In this document: piece by piece, positions 24,848 through 33,944 of the stretch | How the letters are laid out: each line of letters begins with the position of its first letter | Numbering within the stretch: position 1 is the first letter of the stretch | NCBI GenBank assembly: GCA_003223025.1 | Contig: QHXR01000014.1 | Span: 1 to 51,764 of the forward strand | Reading direction: 5' to 3' | DNA: 51,764 nt | From: Acidobacteriota bacterium | GTDB taxonomy: Bacteria; Acidobacteriota; Blastocatellia; Pyrinomonadales; Pyrinomonadaceae | Translations under genes and position numbers: made by a program | Notes under the pieces: model-generated | Told to the model about the DNA's origin: nothing | The model's input: only the letters and a program-made list of their open reading frames with translations | The model's database searches: none

Positions 24848-27133
24848 TCACACGTCTAACTTTGAGGACAGTGACGTCTCCCAAACGGATTCGAGATCCA
24901 CAACCGGTGCAGCGACCACTGGAGCGCCGTCGATCGCGATGTGCATCTCGTCGCCGTCAACCAAACCTATCACGACAAAAGGACAGTCGCCGACAAGGTC
25001 GCGGACACGATCGACGTCGGCTGCCGTAAAGCTCACGACGATTCGCGACGGAGATTCGCTGAAGAGCAGCGCGTCGCTCGAAAGATCTTTTGATGCGATC
25101 TCGATCTTCGCACCGATCGCGTCACGACCGAGCGATGAGAAGCAGCACTCGGCGATCGCGACCGCGAGTCCGCCGTCGGAGCAATCGTGGGCCGAGCGAA
25201 CTAATCCGGCTTCGATCAACATGAGACACGTGTCGTGAACATTTTTCTCGAGAGCCAGATCGATCTTCGGAACGATGCCGTTCGCGATCATGTCGTCTGT
25301 CGTGTGACCCATCACCGAGCGCGCATATTCGCTGACCGAAAGATCGTCGTTCGTCACACCGAGAAGAGCGATAACATCGCCTTCGTCTTTGAAACCGTGC
25401 GACACGATCTTTCGACTATCTTCGATGAGACCGACCATTCCGATCGTCGGCGTCGGCAAGATGCCGCGGCCATCGGTCTCGTTATAAAAGGAAACGTTTC
25501 CCGAAACCACAGGCGTTTCAAACATCTCGCACGCTTCGGTGATTCCATCGATCACATCCGAAAACGCACGCATGACTTCCGGCCGTTCGGGTGAAGCAAA
25601 GTTGAGACAGTTCGTCACGGCGATCGGTTTCGCACCGACGCAGACGACATTTCGCGCCGCCTCGGCGACGGCGAGCTTTGCACCTTCTTTCGGATCCACC
25701 GCGACATAACGTCCCGGCCCATCGAGACACATCGCGATCGCACGCCGAGTTTCCTTCACGCGAATAACAGCCGCATCCGCACCCGGAAGCACCGCGGTAT
25801 TCGTCCTCACCATCGTGTCGTACTGTTCGTAGACCCAGTGCTTGGAAGCGATGTTTGGCGAGGCGAGCAACGCACGAAGTGCGTCGGACGCGGAGAGGGA
25901 GGGACGCGGGGACGCGGAGACGTTCTGATCGCCGCGTCTCCGTGTCTCCGTGTCTCCGCGTCGCAAACTTTCTCCGCGTCGCGACACATCAGCCATCGGC
26001 CGTTCATACTTCGGTGCCTCGTCCGTCAGCGCCATCACGGGCATGTCGGCTTCGAGATTTCCGTGATGATAGATCTTCAGACGATCACCTTCTACAACCT
26101 TTCCGATGACGACTGCGTCGAGGTCCCACTTGTTGAAGATCTCGACGACCTGCTTTTCGCGTCCGGTCTTTGCGACGATCAGCATCCGCTCCTGCGATTC
26201 GGAGAGCAGCATCTCGTACGCCGTCATGTTTGTTTCGCGTTGCGGAACGAGCGTCAGATCAAGTTCCAAACCGGTTCCCGCACGCGCCGCCATTTCGACG
26301 GATGACGATGTCAGCCCGGCGGCTCCCATGTCCTGGATACCCGCGATCGCACCGCTTCGCATCGCTTCGAGACATGCTTCGAGCAAAAGTTTTTCGAGGA
26401 ACGGATCACCGACCTGCACAGTCGGTCGCTTTTCGAGAGCTTCGTCATCGAACTCCGCCGAAGCCATCGTCGCTCCGTGAATTCCGTCGCGACCGGTCTT
26501 TGCACCCGCATACAAAACCGGATTTCCGATGCCTTCTGCTTTTCCAAAAAAGATCTGGTCCTTGCGGACAACTCCGAGTGCGAACGCGTTCACGAGCGGA
26601 TTCAGATTGTAAGCTTCATCGAAAATAACTTCGCCGCCGACCGTCGGAACACCGAAACAATTTCCGTAATGCCCGATTCCCTCGACGCAGCCCTTCAAGA
26701 TCGACTTGTTGCGATTGCCGTGTTTCGGATCGTCGAGCGGGCCGAAGCGAAGCGAGTTCATCGCCGCGATCGGACGTGCGCCCATCGTAAAGACATCGCG
26801 GAGAATTCCTCCGACTCCCGTCGCCGCTCCCTGAAACGGTTCGATAAAACTCGGATGATTGTGTGATTCGACCTTGAACGCAACGCACCAGTCGTCACCG
26901 ATATCGACGACACCGGCGTTCTCGCCCGGAGGTACGATCACTCGCGGGCCGCTCGTCGGCAGACGTTTGAGATGTACTCGCGAAGATTTGTACGAGCAAT
27001 GCTCCGACCACATCACGCTGAACACACCGAGCTCGGTAAAGTTCGGCTCGCGTCCCATGATCGTCTTGATCTTTTCGTATTCTTCGGGTTTGAGGTTGTG
27101 CTGCGCTACGATTTCCGGCGTGATTTCCGTCAT
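24848..27133 (-). CDS. purL: Phosphoribosylformylglycinamidine synthase II
   Basis: PurL (small-chain type, needing PurS and PurQ) makes formylglycinamidine ribonucleotide in purine synthesis. The 761-aa length is slightly above the usual about 730-740. Two AIRS-like halves are visible: [20 protein letters not shown] and [22 protein letters not shown] in the first, and [27 protein letters not shown] in the second. The extra residues, about 383-415 ([20 protein letters not shown] and onward), are encoded by a repeat inserted in frame at a linker. No purS or purQ is nearby. It converges with the lipoprotein gene. Identification is firm. Confidence 0.95.
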   Translation of the reverse strand: MTEITPEIVAQHNLKPEEYEKIKTIMGREPNFTELGVFSVMWSEHCSYKSSRVHLKRLPTSGPRVIVPPGENAGVVDIGDDWCVAFKVESHNHPSFIEPFQGAATGVGGILRDVFTMGARPIAAMNSLRFGPLDDPKHGNRNKSILKGCVEGIGHYGNCFGVPTVGGEVIFDEAYNLNPLVNAFALGVVRKDQIFFGKAEGIGNPVLYAGAKTGRDGIHGATMASAEFDDEALEKRPTVQVGDPFLEKLLLEACLEAMRSGAIAGIQDMGAAGLTSSSVEMAARAGTGLELDLTLVPQRETNMTAYEMLLSESQERMLIVAKTGREKQVVEIFNKWDLDAVVIGKVVEGDRLKIYHHGNLEADMPVMALTDEAPKYERPMADVSRRGESLRRGDTETRRRGDQNVSASPRPSLSASDALRALLASPNIASKHWVYEQYDTMVRTNTAVLPGADAAVIRVKETRRAIAMCLDGPGRYVAVDPKEGAKLAVAEAARNVVCVGAKPIAVTNCLNFASPERPEVMRAFSDVIDGITEACEMFETPVVSGNVSFYNETDGRGILPTPTIGMVGLIEDSRKIVSHGFKDEGDVIALLGVTNDDLSVSEYARSVMGHTTDDMIANGIVPKIDLALEKNVHDTCLMLIEAGLVRSAHDCSDGGLAVAIAECCFSSLGRDAIGAKIEIASKDLSSDALLFSESPSRIVVSFTAADVDRVRDLVGDCPFVVIGLVDGDEMHIAIDGAPVVAAPVVDLESVWETSLSSKLDV
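25886..25985. repeat. In-frame repeat insertion in purL
   Basis: About 100 bases made of the unit CGTCTCCG/GCGGAGAC, with an inverted arrangement: GACGCGGGGACGCGGAGACG at 25903-25922 against CGTCTCCGTGTCTCCGTGTC from about 25935. Because its length keeps the frame, it adds about 33 Arg-rich residues to a linker of PurL between the AIRS halves. Confidence 0.8.
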
Positions 27134-27283
27134 GTGGTTGTTCTGCAGCGAAGAGACCGGTCAAGGTTGATCTGAACTCGAAATATCGTCCGCCGCGAAA
27201 CAAAAGAGTCTATGCGGTCAAGTCGATTTTTTCAAATCGCTGCCGATAAACTCTGTCGATGATCGTCCTGTGCCTGGTCTCAT

Positions 27284-27586
27284 TCAGAGACCGAGTTTTT
27301 GCTTTTCCTCTAAAGTAAGCTTGGAGATGTTTTTAATTTCATCCCAGATGATATCGGCGACCCACCTGTCTTCGTCCTTGTCATATTGGACTACTCCTTC
27401 GACAACGAGATCATCAGGATTTCCCTCGACGTCATCCTCCGGGTGGTAAAAGACCAACTTCAAGCCTTCAGCAAGAGCGATGCTATATTTTTCCAAATCC
27501 CGGTGAGTGCCTAAGCAAGTAAGGATTAGACGTGATCCAGCGTATTTATTGAAGTCGGCGTATATAAGCGCCTTAGGCGTGTTCAT
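27284..27586 (-). CDS. Hypothetical protein
   Basis: This 100-aa acidic protein was not recognised. It reads MNTPKALIYADFNKYAGSRL and ends LTLEEKQKLGL, with a central Asp/Glu-rich stretch (YHPEDDVEGNPDDLVVEG). No signal peptide or membrane segment is seen. Start ATG 27586 lies four bases after the stop of the DinB gene, so the two are probably translated from one mRNA. A longer in-frame start at 27658 would overlap the DinB coding region. Function is unknown. Confidence 0.65.
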   Translation of the reverse strand: MNTPKALIYADFNKYAGSRLILTCLGTHRDLEKYSIALAEGLKLVFYHPEDDVEGNPDDLVVEGVVQYDKDEDRWVADIIWDEIKNISKLTLEEKQKLGL

Positions 27587-27590
27587 AAAA

Positions 27591-28091
27591 TCACGGCATC
27601 GCGGGCGCGCCCATCGCAGCCCAGTCTTCTTTCGCAGGACCGTACACACCGGGCACACGCAATCCAGCCTGTCGCATCAGTACTGTCATCTGGCCGCGAT
27701 GATGAGCCTGATGCGCGATGAGCGCGAAAAGCGTGACGCCGCGTGCCCAGGTATCGCCATACATGGCATCGGTCTGGAGCAGCGTTTCGTCAGTCCAATT
27801 CGAAGTAACTTCCTGCGTCACCGACTTTGCGGCTTTCGCGTAAGCCGCGGCGATGTCAGACGCGCTGGTCGGACATTCCTGATCATGAGAAGGTCCGTCG
27901 ATCTTTAACCCGACGTTGGCCAACATTTCCGGGAGCGTCTGCGTCAGATGCCACGCGAGGAATCCGAGACTGCGTCCGTCGGGCGTAACCTTCTGCGAAA
28001 GGGACTCGTCCGTCAACGCATTCAAAACTTTTCCGGTCGCCTCGGCTTCGTATTCCCAGTCTTTTCGAAAATCTTCGATCTGTCGCAGCAT
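27591..28091 (-). CDS. DinB family protein
   Basis: This 166-aa protein is a DinB/YfiT-type four-helix bundle. The three metal-binding His are visible: one in AWHLTQ (near residue 47) and two in IAHQAHHRGQ (HxxxH, near 126-130). The family includes small-molecule thiol transferases and DNA-damage-induced proteins, so its exact reaction is not given by sequence. It is part of a run of same-strand genes (redoxin, TlpA-like, DinB, hypothetical) with spacings of 7, 18 and 4 bases, consistent with one operon. Confidence 0.88.
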   Translation of the reverse strand: MLRQIEDFRKDWEYEAEATGKVLNALTDESLSQKVTPDGRSLGFLAWHLTQTLPEMLANVGLKIDGPSHDQECPTSASDIAAAYAKAAKSVTQEVTSNWTDETLLQTDAMYGDTWARGVTLFALIAHQAHHRGQMTVLMRQAGLRVPGVYGPAKEDWAAMGAPAMP

Positions 28092-28109
28092 TAAATTACT
28101 CCCTTTACA

Positions 28110-28631
28110 TTAATTTCCGGGCGTCAGAATTTTGTCGATCTGGGCACGTACCGTCTCAATTTTTACTTTGCCCTGACGATAATAGATCTGCTTGCCCGAA
28201 GCATCGTAGAGAATCGTCAGCGGAAGCGCTCCGGACCATTCCTTCGAAACGAACGCGATCGCGGCATCGTCATCCTGCGCCTTCAAAAGATACGCCGGCA
28301 TTCCCGCTTTCATGTCGGCCAAAAACTTCGGAACATCACGACCGATCTCCGACAACTCATCGAGCGAGATCGTGATGAAATCGATCTTGCCTTTGTATTC
28401 AGCATCGAGCTTTACAAGATCAGGGAACTCTTCACGACACGGATCGCACCACGTCGCCCAGAAATTCACGAGCAGCGGTTTGCGCGAAGGCGTCAGCGCC
28501 TTGCGCAATCCGTTGTTGTCGATCTGTTTAATTGACGGAAGCTTCCTCGCGGCACTCGACACTTGCGCCGCACAAACGACGGCGAGTGACAAAAGCAGAA
28601 CTGCACCGCCGATCACGGTTTCGAGTTTCAT
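28110..28631 (-). CDS. TlpA-like thioredoxin-fold protein
   Basis: This 173-aa protein has a signal or anchor sequence (about 5-25) followed by a TlpA-type thioredoxin fold. The redox motif is WCDPC in NFWATWCDPCREEF. It is expected to work in the periplasm, reducing disulfides. The ATG at 28631 is seven bases after the stop of the redoxin gene; an upstream in-frame start is unlikely because it would overlap that gene. The pair of redox proteins in tandem suggests an envelope redox function. Confidence 0.88.
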   Translation of the reverse strand: MKLETVIGGAVLLLSLAVVCAAQVSSAARKLPSIKQIDNNGLRKALTPSRKPLLVNFWATWCDPCREEFPDLVKLDAEYKGKIDFITISLDELSEIGRDVPKFLADMKAGMPAYLLKAQDDDAAIAFVSKEWSGALPLTILYDASGKQIYYRQGKVKIETVRAQIDKILTPGN

Positions 28632-28638
28632 TTTTCGA

Positions 28639-29232
28639 TTACTCGCCGACGCGTTTGATCGAGCAGCCGAACGCATGTGCGCTCGTTTTTGCGATCACTT
28701 TTCCGGACAGCGCCGAGTCGAACGCGACTTTAAGATAATTGTCGGTGATCGCTTTTCCGCTCCGGTCGTTGTCGATCGCACCGCGATAAAGCAGAACGTT
28801 CTTCGCGTCGAAGTAATACGCTTCCGGCGTGACCGTGGCGCTTAGTTTGTCGGCGAGTACGTTTCCCTTATCGATCAGCACGGGAAATTTGTAGTTTTCG
28901 GCGGCGTGCGATTTCACCCAATCAAGCGATTCCGTCGAATTCGAATTGATGCCGATAAATGTAATGCCCTTCGCCGCGTACTCAGCGGCGAGTTGGTTGA
29001 TCCGCTCGTTGTAACCTTTTACGACGGGGCATTGCGCCGACAGAAAGACGACCACCGAGCCGTTCTTTCCTTTGAGGTCGTTCAGCGATTGCACTTTTCC
29101 GTTCGTATCGGGAAGCGAGAAATTCTCAACTGTCGATCCGACGGCAAAGTCTGCGGCAAGCGTGGGCGCGGGCCCAAGAACAAAAGCGAATAACGTCAGG
29201 ATCGTGAAAAAAACAAAGGTGGTTCGAAACAT
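28639..29232 (-). CDS. AhpC/TSA-like redoxin domain protein
   Basis: This 197-aa protein has a signal peptide (about 1-25, TLAADF) and a thioredoxin/AhpC-like fold. It contains SLPDTNGKVQSLNDLKGK and the motif FLSAQCPVVKGYNERI, where one Cys stands in the position of the peroxidatic or active-site Cys. The second Cys of a CxxC pair is missing, so a peroxiredoxin-like or thiol-reducing role is possible. ATG 29232 follows AAGGAGTACCGATC with good spacing, fixing the start. First gene of the redoxin-TlpA-DinB run. Confidence 0.85.
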   Translation of the reverse strand: MFRTTFVFFTILTLFAFVLGPAPTLAADFAVGSTVENFSLPDTNGKVQSLNDLKGKNGSVVVFLSAQCPVVKGYNERINQLAAEYAAKGITFIGINSNSTESLDWVKSHAAENYKFPVLIDKGNVLADKLSATVTPEAYYFDAKNVLLYRGAIDNDRSGKAITDNYLKVAFDSALSGKVIAKTSAHAFGCSIKRVGE

Positions 29233-29400
29233 GATCGGTACTCCTTTAGCGTGATGAGTCTGTATTCTAACATAGGCGAATTTCACTCCTATCGTCCGAA
29301 TTCTGCCTTCGCCTATCGGTGCCAAGTGTTCAGATATTATTCCACTATCGGGCGAAACTAGAGTATTGAAAGGGTTGGAACGCAGCGCTCCGTTGACTAG

Positions 29401-29409
29401 TGGTATAAT
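29401..29409 (+). promoter_or_regulatory. Perfect extended -10 promoter, almost leaderless
   Basis: TGGTATAAT matches the extended -10 consensus (TGn TATAAT) exactly. The GTG start of the kinase-ATPase gene is at 29424, so a start of transcription about seven bases after the -10 would leave only about 8 bases of leader and no ribosome binding site. Confidence 0.6.
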
Positions 29410-29423
29410 TCCGGTGTTTTCCC

Positions 29424-32400
29424 GTGTCAAAAGTCGGCCAACAGTTTTCACAATATCGGATCATCTCACCGCTTGGATCCGGCGGTATGGGTGAAGTCTA
29501 CCTAGCCGAGGACGAGCAGTTACAACGCAAAGCGGCGCTGAAATTCCTCGTCACCGATCTAAAGGCGAACCCGGACCACCTCGAACGATTTCTCCGCGAA
29601 GCTCGCGCCGCATCGGCCCTCAACCATCCAAACATCTGCACGATTTACGAGATCAATTCGCAAGGTGAAACCCCGTTCATCGCAATGGAGTTCATCGAAG
29701 GCGAGACGATCTCGGCGATGATCCGACGACGACGGCGAAACGTGCGACAGGCACTCGAGGTTGCGTCGCAGGTAGCCGCCGCGCTCGCCGAGGCACACTC
29801 CGCGGGCATCGTGCATCGCGACATCAAGCCGGCAAACATCATCATCACAAAGCGCGATCAGGCGAAGATACTCGATTTCGGCTTGGTGAAATTGGTCGAA
29901 ACCGAAAACATCGCGACCGGATCGAACCAGTTTTTGACGAAGGCCGGAATGATCGTCGGGACCGCGTCTTACATGTCGCCCGAGCAGGCACGGGGACTCG
30001 ACGTCGACGGCCGCACGGACTTGTGGAGCCTCGGCGTCGTGCTGTACGAAATGACGACCGGCAAGCTTCCGTTCAGCGGCGAAACGTCGACCGATACTCT
30101 GGCCGCGATCCTTACAAAAAAGCCGGTGCCGCCATCGGAGCACTGCCCGGACATTCCGAAAGAATTCGAGCGGATCATTCTGCAGGCCCTGACTTCGAAT
30201 CGCGACGAGCGTTACGACTCCGCCGAATCCTTCCGCAAGGACATTCGCAATCTCAGTCGAAAGCTCGAATTTGAACACGAGATAAAAGGCTCCGGAGCCG
30301 GCCGTTCGACTGAAGAGAATACTTTTATTTTCGACACGGCACCGACCGAAGTGGTCGCCAAGAAAACGGCCGGGATCGAACAGGATCAGTCGGGTAAGGC
30401 TTCGAGCAACTTACGCCGATACACGGCGCCGATCATCGGACGCCGAAGCGAGATCTCGGACATCACGCAGCTTTTGAGAGACGAACGCGTCCGCCTGGTC
30501 ACGATGACCGGGATCGGCGGTACCGGAAAGACGCGATTGGCGCACGCCGTCGCCGAGACGATGCTGCCGGAATTCGCCGACGGCGTTTTCATGATCGAGC
30601 TTTCATCAGTGTCGCTTCCCGAGCTTGTGCCGGCGAGCATTGCGCAGCCACTCGGCGTAAAGGATGCGGGCGGTCGTCCGGTTTTCGACATTTTGAAGGA
30701 TTATCTTTCGGATAAACATATGCTGCTCGTGCTCGATAACTTCGAGCAGATAGTCGATGCTGCGCCGCAGATCGCCGAGCTACTCGCCGCCGCTAACGGC
30801 GTAAAGATCCTAGTCACGAGTCGATTCCTTCTTCAGGTCACCGCAGAGCGCGAATTCGTCGTGCCGCCGCTGTCGCCGCCCACCGGCGATTTACTCTCGT
30901 CATTCGAAGACATAAAGCGAAACGAGGCTGTTCAACTATTCGCCGAGCGTGCTCAGTTTGCCGACCCGAATTTCAGGCTCACTGATGAGAACGGTCGCGA
31001 CGTCGCCGAGATCTGCGCACGACTCGAGGGACTTCCGCTCGCTATCGAACTTGCAGCCGCACGAACGCGAATTTTGTCGCCGTCGGCGATCCTTTCGAAA
31101 CTCGAGAATCGTCTGCAGTTCCTGACCGGCGGACCACGCGATCTGCCGGAGCGGCAGCGGACGATGCAGGGTGCGATCGACTGGAGCTACGATCTGCTCG
31201 ATGAGATCGACAAAGCGGTCTTTCGCCGGATCTCGGTTTTTGCCGGAAGCTTTTCGCTTGAAGCCGCCGAAGCGGTCTGCGCCCGGGATGGAAAGACGAA
31301 CGACGTCGCAGTCGTCGATGCGATCACGTCTTTGATCGACAAGAGCCTCGTCATCAAGGTCGAAGGAAAAGGCGGCGAGCGTCGATTCTCTATGCTCGAT
31401 GTCGTTCGCGAGTACGCTGCTCAATCGCTCAAGGCCGCCGGCGAAGAAGATTCTGCGGAACGAGCGCATTCCGAGTACTTTGTCTCGCTTGGCGAAAAAG
31501 CCGAACCGTTTCTGCAAGCCGCGCAGTCTGCCGAGTGGCTCGACAGGCTGGAAGACGAGCACGACAATCTTCGTTCCGCCGTGCAATGGTCGCTGACGAA
31601 CGATCCGTCTCTTGCAGTTCGACTCGCGGTCTCGGTAAGAAACTTCTGGCTCCTGCACAGTCATCTCAGCGAAGGTTATCGATGGCTGAAGGCGGCGCTC
31701 GAAGTCGCCGGTGAACCGCCCGCGGCGTTGCGATTTAAGTTGATGAACGGCCTCGGACTCGCGGCGCGTTTTCGCGGCGATTACGAAACCGCACGCAAGG
31801 CTTACGCGGACGGACTTGCCGCAGGTAAAGAAGCCGGTGATAAGCAGGGTGTCGCGCTCTCGAGCCGAGGACTCGGACTCGTAGCAATGCAGCTCGGCGA
31901 CACGGCCGGCTCGCGGCAATATTTCGAATCCGGTCTGGCGATCAGTCGTGAGCTCGACGACAAGTTCGGCATCGCCATCAGTCTCAGTTTTCTTGGCGAT
32001 CTCGCTCGGACCGAGCGCGATTTTTCGCGTGCCCGGCCTTTGTTCGAAGAATCGCTCGGACTGTTTCGTGCACTCGACAATAAGAGCGCCGTCAGCGACG
32101 CGCTGAATAATCTCGGAGCAGCATGCTTCGGCGAAGGCGATCCCGCCGTCGCCAAAAAGCATTTTGCAGAAGCCGCAAATCTGGCACTCGATCTCGGTAA
32201 CAAAATGACGATCTCGTACTCGCTCGATGGCTTTGCGGCTCTCGCGATCGAGAATGGTGATCCGAAGCGTGCCGCGCGATTATCGGGTGCGGCGGACGGT
32301 CTTCGAGAATCGATCGGTTACAAGATCGAGCCCGCCGAACAAGTATTTCGTGATGCATACTTCGCAAAACTTCTAGCGACGCTCAGCGAAGAGGAACTCG

Positions 32401-33941
32401 CGCGTGAATTGAAGCGAGGCCATGCCACTCCGCCGGAGAAGGCGGTGTCACTTGCGTTTAAGGAGTATCGACCGATCGCCGAAACTCAAGAGGATTCGGG
32501 TATCGCTGCCGATACAAGTTTCGCGGACACGCTCTCGCGGACCGAGGCCGAACTCCATTCGATCGCCGTCCTCCCATTCGCCCATCTTTCGAGTACGCCG
32601 GATGACGAATACTTTTGTGACGGTCTTGCCGAAGAGCTCATCAACGCCTTGGCAAAGATCGACGATCTAAAAGTTGCCGCGAGAACTTCGGCGTTTTCAT
32701 TCAAAGGAAAAAACACGAACGTCAGCGAGATCGGCCGCGTGCTGAACGTGCGAAACATACTCGAAGGCAGCGTCAGGAAATCGGGGAATCGACTTCGCAT
32801 CACGGTTCAGTTGGTGAATGCGGCCGATGGATATCATCTCTGGTCCGAACGGTTCGATCGCGAGATGGAAGACATCTTCGACATCCAGGACGAGATCACC
32901 GTTTCGGTCGTTGACGCACTAAAGGCGAAGTTGCTCGGGAAGGTCGGCGATCAAATGCTCGCGGCGCTCGTCGAAGATCTCAAACATTACACCGACGACG
33001 TCGAAGCGTATCAACTCTATCTGCAAGGTCGTTTCTTCCTAAACAAATTTACGGCCGAGAATTCGTACAAGTCGATCGATTATTTCAATCAGGCGATCGC
33101 CGTCGATCCGAATTACGCGCTGGCATACGCCGGACTCTCGGATGCTTACATCATGCTGACCGAGATGGGCCCCGTCTCTCCGACGGAAGCGATGCCGACG
33201 GCGAAGGAAATGGCGATGAAGGCGCTCGCGCTCGATCCGGATCTTTCCGAAGCACACGCGTCGATGTGCATGATCCTTCAGGATTACGATTACGATTTTG
33301 CCGGTGCGGAACGTGAGGCGAAGATCGCGATCCAGTTGAATCCCAACAACTCCGTCGCACATCAAGCTTATGGAGTTCTGCTGACAAAACTTGAACGTCA
33401 CGCCGAGGCGAAAACCGAATTCAAGCGGGCTCTGGAGATCGATCCTTTGTCGGTCGCCTGCAATTGGGTCTATAGCTTTTGCTTGTTCCTTGCCGGAGAT
33501 TTCGACAAAGCGATTCGACAGGCTGAACGCGCGCTCGAGCTCGATCCGAGTTTCGGCCTCGCGCATCTCACACTTGCATTCGCGTATCAGATGAAGAATG
33601 ACTACGCACGTAGTGTTGAGGAATATGCGCTGAGCAGCGAGGTCATCGGATTCCAGGAAAATGCCGACTTCGTCCGCGAAAGTTTCGAAGGCGGCTGGGA
33701 AGCATTCCTACGGGCGATGACCGTTCAGAGTGAGCATCGTCCAAAGACGTTTTCGTCGTACATAATCGCCGTGCTTTTCGTCGCACTCGGAGATCCCGAC
33801 GGAGCGCTGCAGGAGCTCGATGTATCGTTCTTAAAGCGCGAATCACATCTCACGATGCTCAAGGCAGATCCGAGATTCGAAGCGCTGCACGACGATCCGC
33901 GATTCAATGAGTTGTTGGATAGGATCGGATTTCCGAAGTAA
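29424..33941 (+). CDS. Ser/Thr kinase-ATPase-TPR-TolB-like fusion protein
   Basis: This 1505-aa protein starts with a Hanks-type Ser/Thr kinase (about 10-270: GSGGMGEVYLAEDE, HRDIKPANIII near 130, DFGLVKL near 151). A predicted ATPase of AAA/NB-ARC type follows (GIGGTGKTRL near 362-371), then TPR units (about 750-950), a TolB-N/FlgO-like domain (AVLPFAHLSSTPDDEYFCDG near 1046), and C-terminal TPRs. Transmembrane segments are not evident. It may sense a signal with the ATPase/TPR parts and phosphorylate targets. Start GTG 29424 is the only good choice at the kinase N-terminus, with no ribosome binding site, suggesting leaderless translation. It converges on the PRC/CBS gene, three bases apart. 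Confidence 0.85.
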   Translation: MSKVGQQFSQYRIISPLGSGGMGEVYLAEDEQLQRKAALKFLVTDLKANPDHLERFLREARAASALNHPNICTIYEINSQGETPFIAMEFIEGETISAMIRRRRRNVRQALEVASQVAAALAEAHSAGIVHRDIKPANIIITKRDQAKILDFGLVKLVETENIATGSNQFLTKAGMIVGTASYMSPEQARGLDVDGRTDLWSLGVVLYEMTTGKLPFSGETSTDTLAAILTKKPVPPSEHCPDIPKEFERIILQALTSNRDERYDSAESFRKDIRNLSRKLEFEHEIKGSGAGRSTEENTFIFDTAPTEVVAKKTAGIEQDQSGKASSNLRRYTAPIIGRRSEISDITQLLRDERVRLVTMTGIGGTGKTRLAHAVAETMLPEFADGVFMIELSSVSLPELVPASIAQPLGVKDAGGRPVFDILKDYLSDKHMLLVLDNFEQIVDAAPQIAELLAAANGVKILVTSRFLLQVTAEREFVVPPLSPPTGDLLSSFEDIKRNEAVQLFAERAQFADPNFRLTDENGRDVAEICARLEGLPLAIELAAARTRILSPSAILSKLENRLQFLTGGPRDLPERQRTMQGAIDWSYDLLDEIDKAVFRRISVFAGSFSLEAAEAVCARDGKTNDVAVVDAITSLIDKSLVIKVEGKGGERRFSMLDVVREYAAQSLKAAGEEDSAERAHSEYFVSLGEKAEPFLQAAQSAEWLDRLEDEHDNLRSAVQWSLTNDPSLAVRLAVSVRNFWLLHSHLSEGYRWLKAALEVAGEPPAALRFKLMNGLGLAARFRGDYETARKAYADGLAAGKEAGDKQGVALSSRGLGLVAMQLGDTAGSRQYFESGLAISRELDDKFGIAISLSFLGDLARTERDFSRARPLFEESLGLFRALDNKSAVSDALNNLGAACFGEGDPAVAKKHFAEAANLALDLGNKMTISYSLDGFAALAIENGDPKRAARLSGAADGLRESIGYKIEPAEQVFRDAYFAKLLATLSEEELARELKRGHATPPEKAVSLAFKEYRPIAETQEDSGIAADTSFADTLSRTEAELHSIAVLPFAHLSSTPDDEYFCDGLAEELINALAKIDDLKVAARTSAFSFKGKNTNVSEIGRVLNVRNILEGSVRKSGNRLRITVQLVNAADGYHLWSERFDREMEDIFDIQDEITVSVVDALKAKLLGKVGDQMLAALVEDLKHYTDDVEAYQLYLQGRFFLNKFTAENSYKSIDYFNQAIAVDPNYALAYAGLSDAYIMLTEMGPVSPTEAMPTAKEMAMKALALDPDLSEAHASMCMILQDYDYDFAGAEREAKIAIQLNPNNSVAHQAYGVLLTKLERHAEAKTEFKRALEIDPLSVACNWVYSFCLFLAGDFDKAIRQAERALELDPSFGLAHLTLAFAYQMKNDYARSVEEYALSSEVIGFQENADFVRESFEGGWEAFLRAMTVQSEHRPKTFSSYIIAVLFVALGDPDGALQELDVSFLKRESHLTMLKADPRFEALHDDPRFNELLDRIGFPK

Positions 33942-33944
33942 ACA

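Noticed and set aside
28110-29232. Selenocysteine redox proteins linked to selA
   Set aside because: Both redox genes use ordinary Cys codons at the active sites, and no in-frame TGA continuing a conserved frame was seen.
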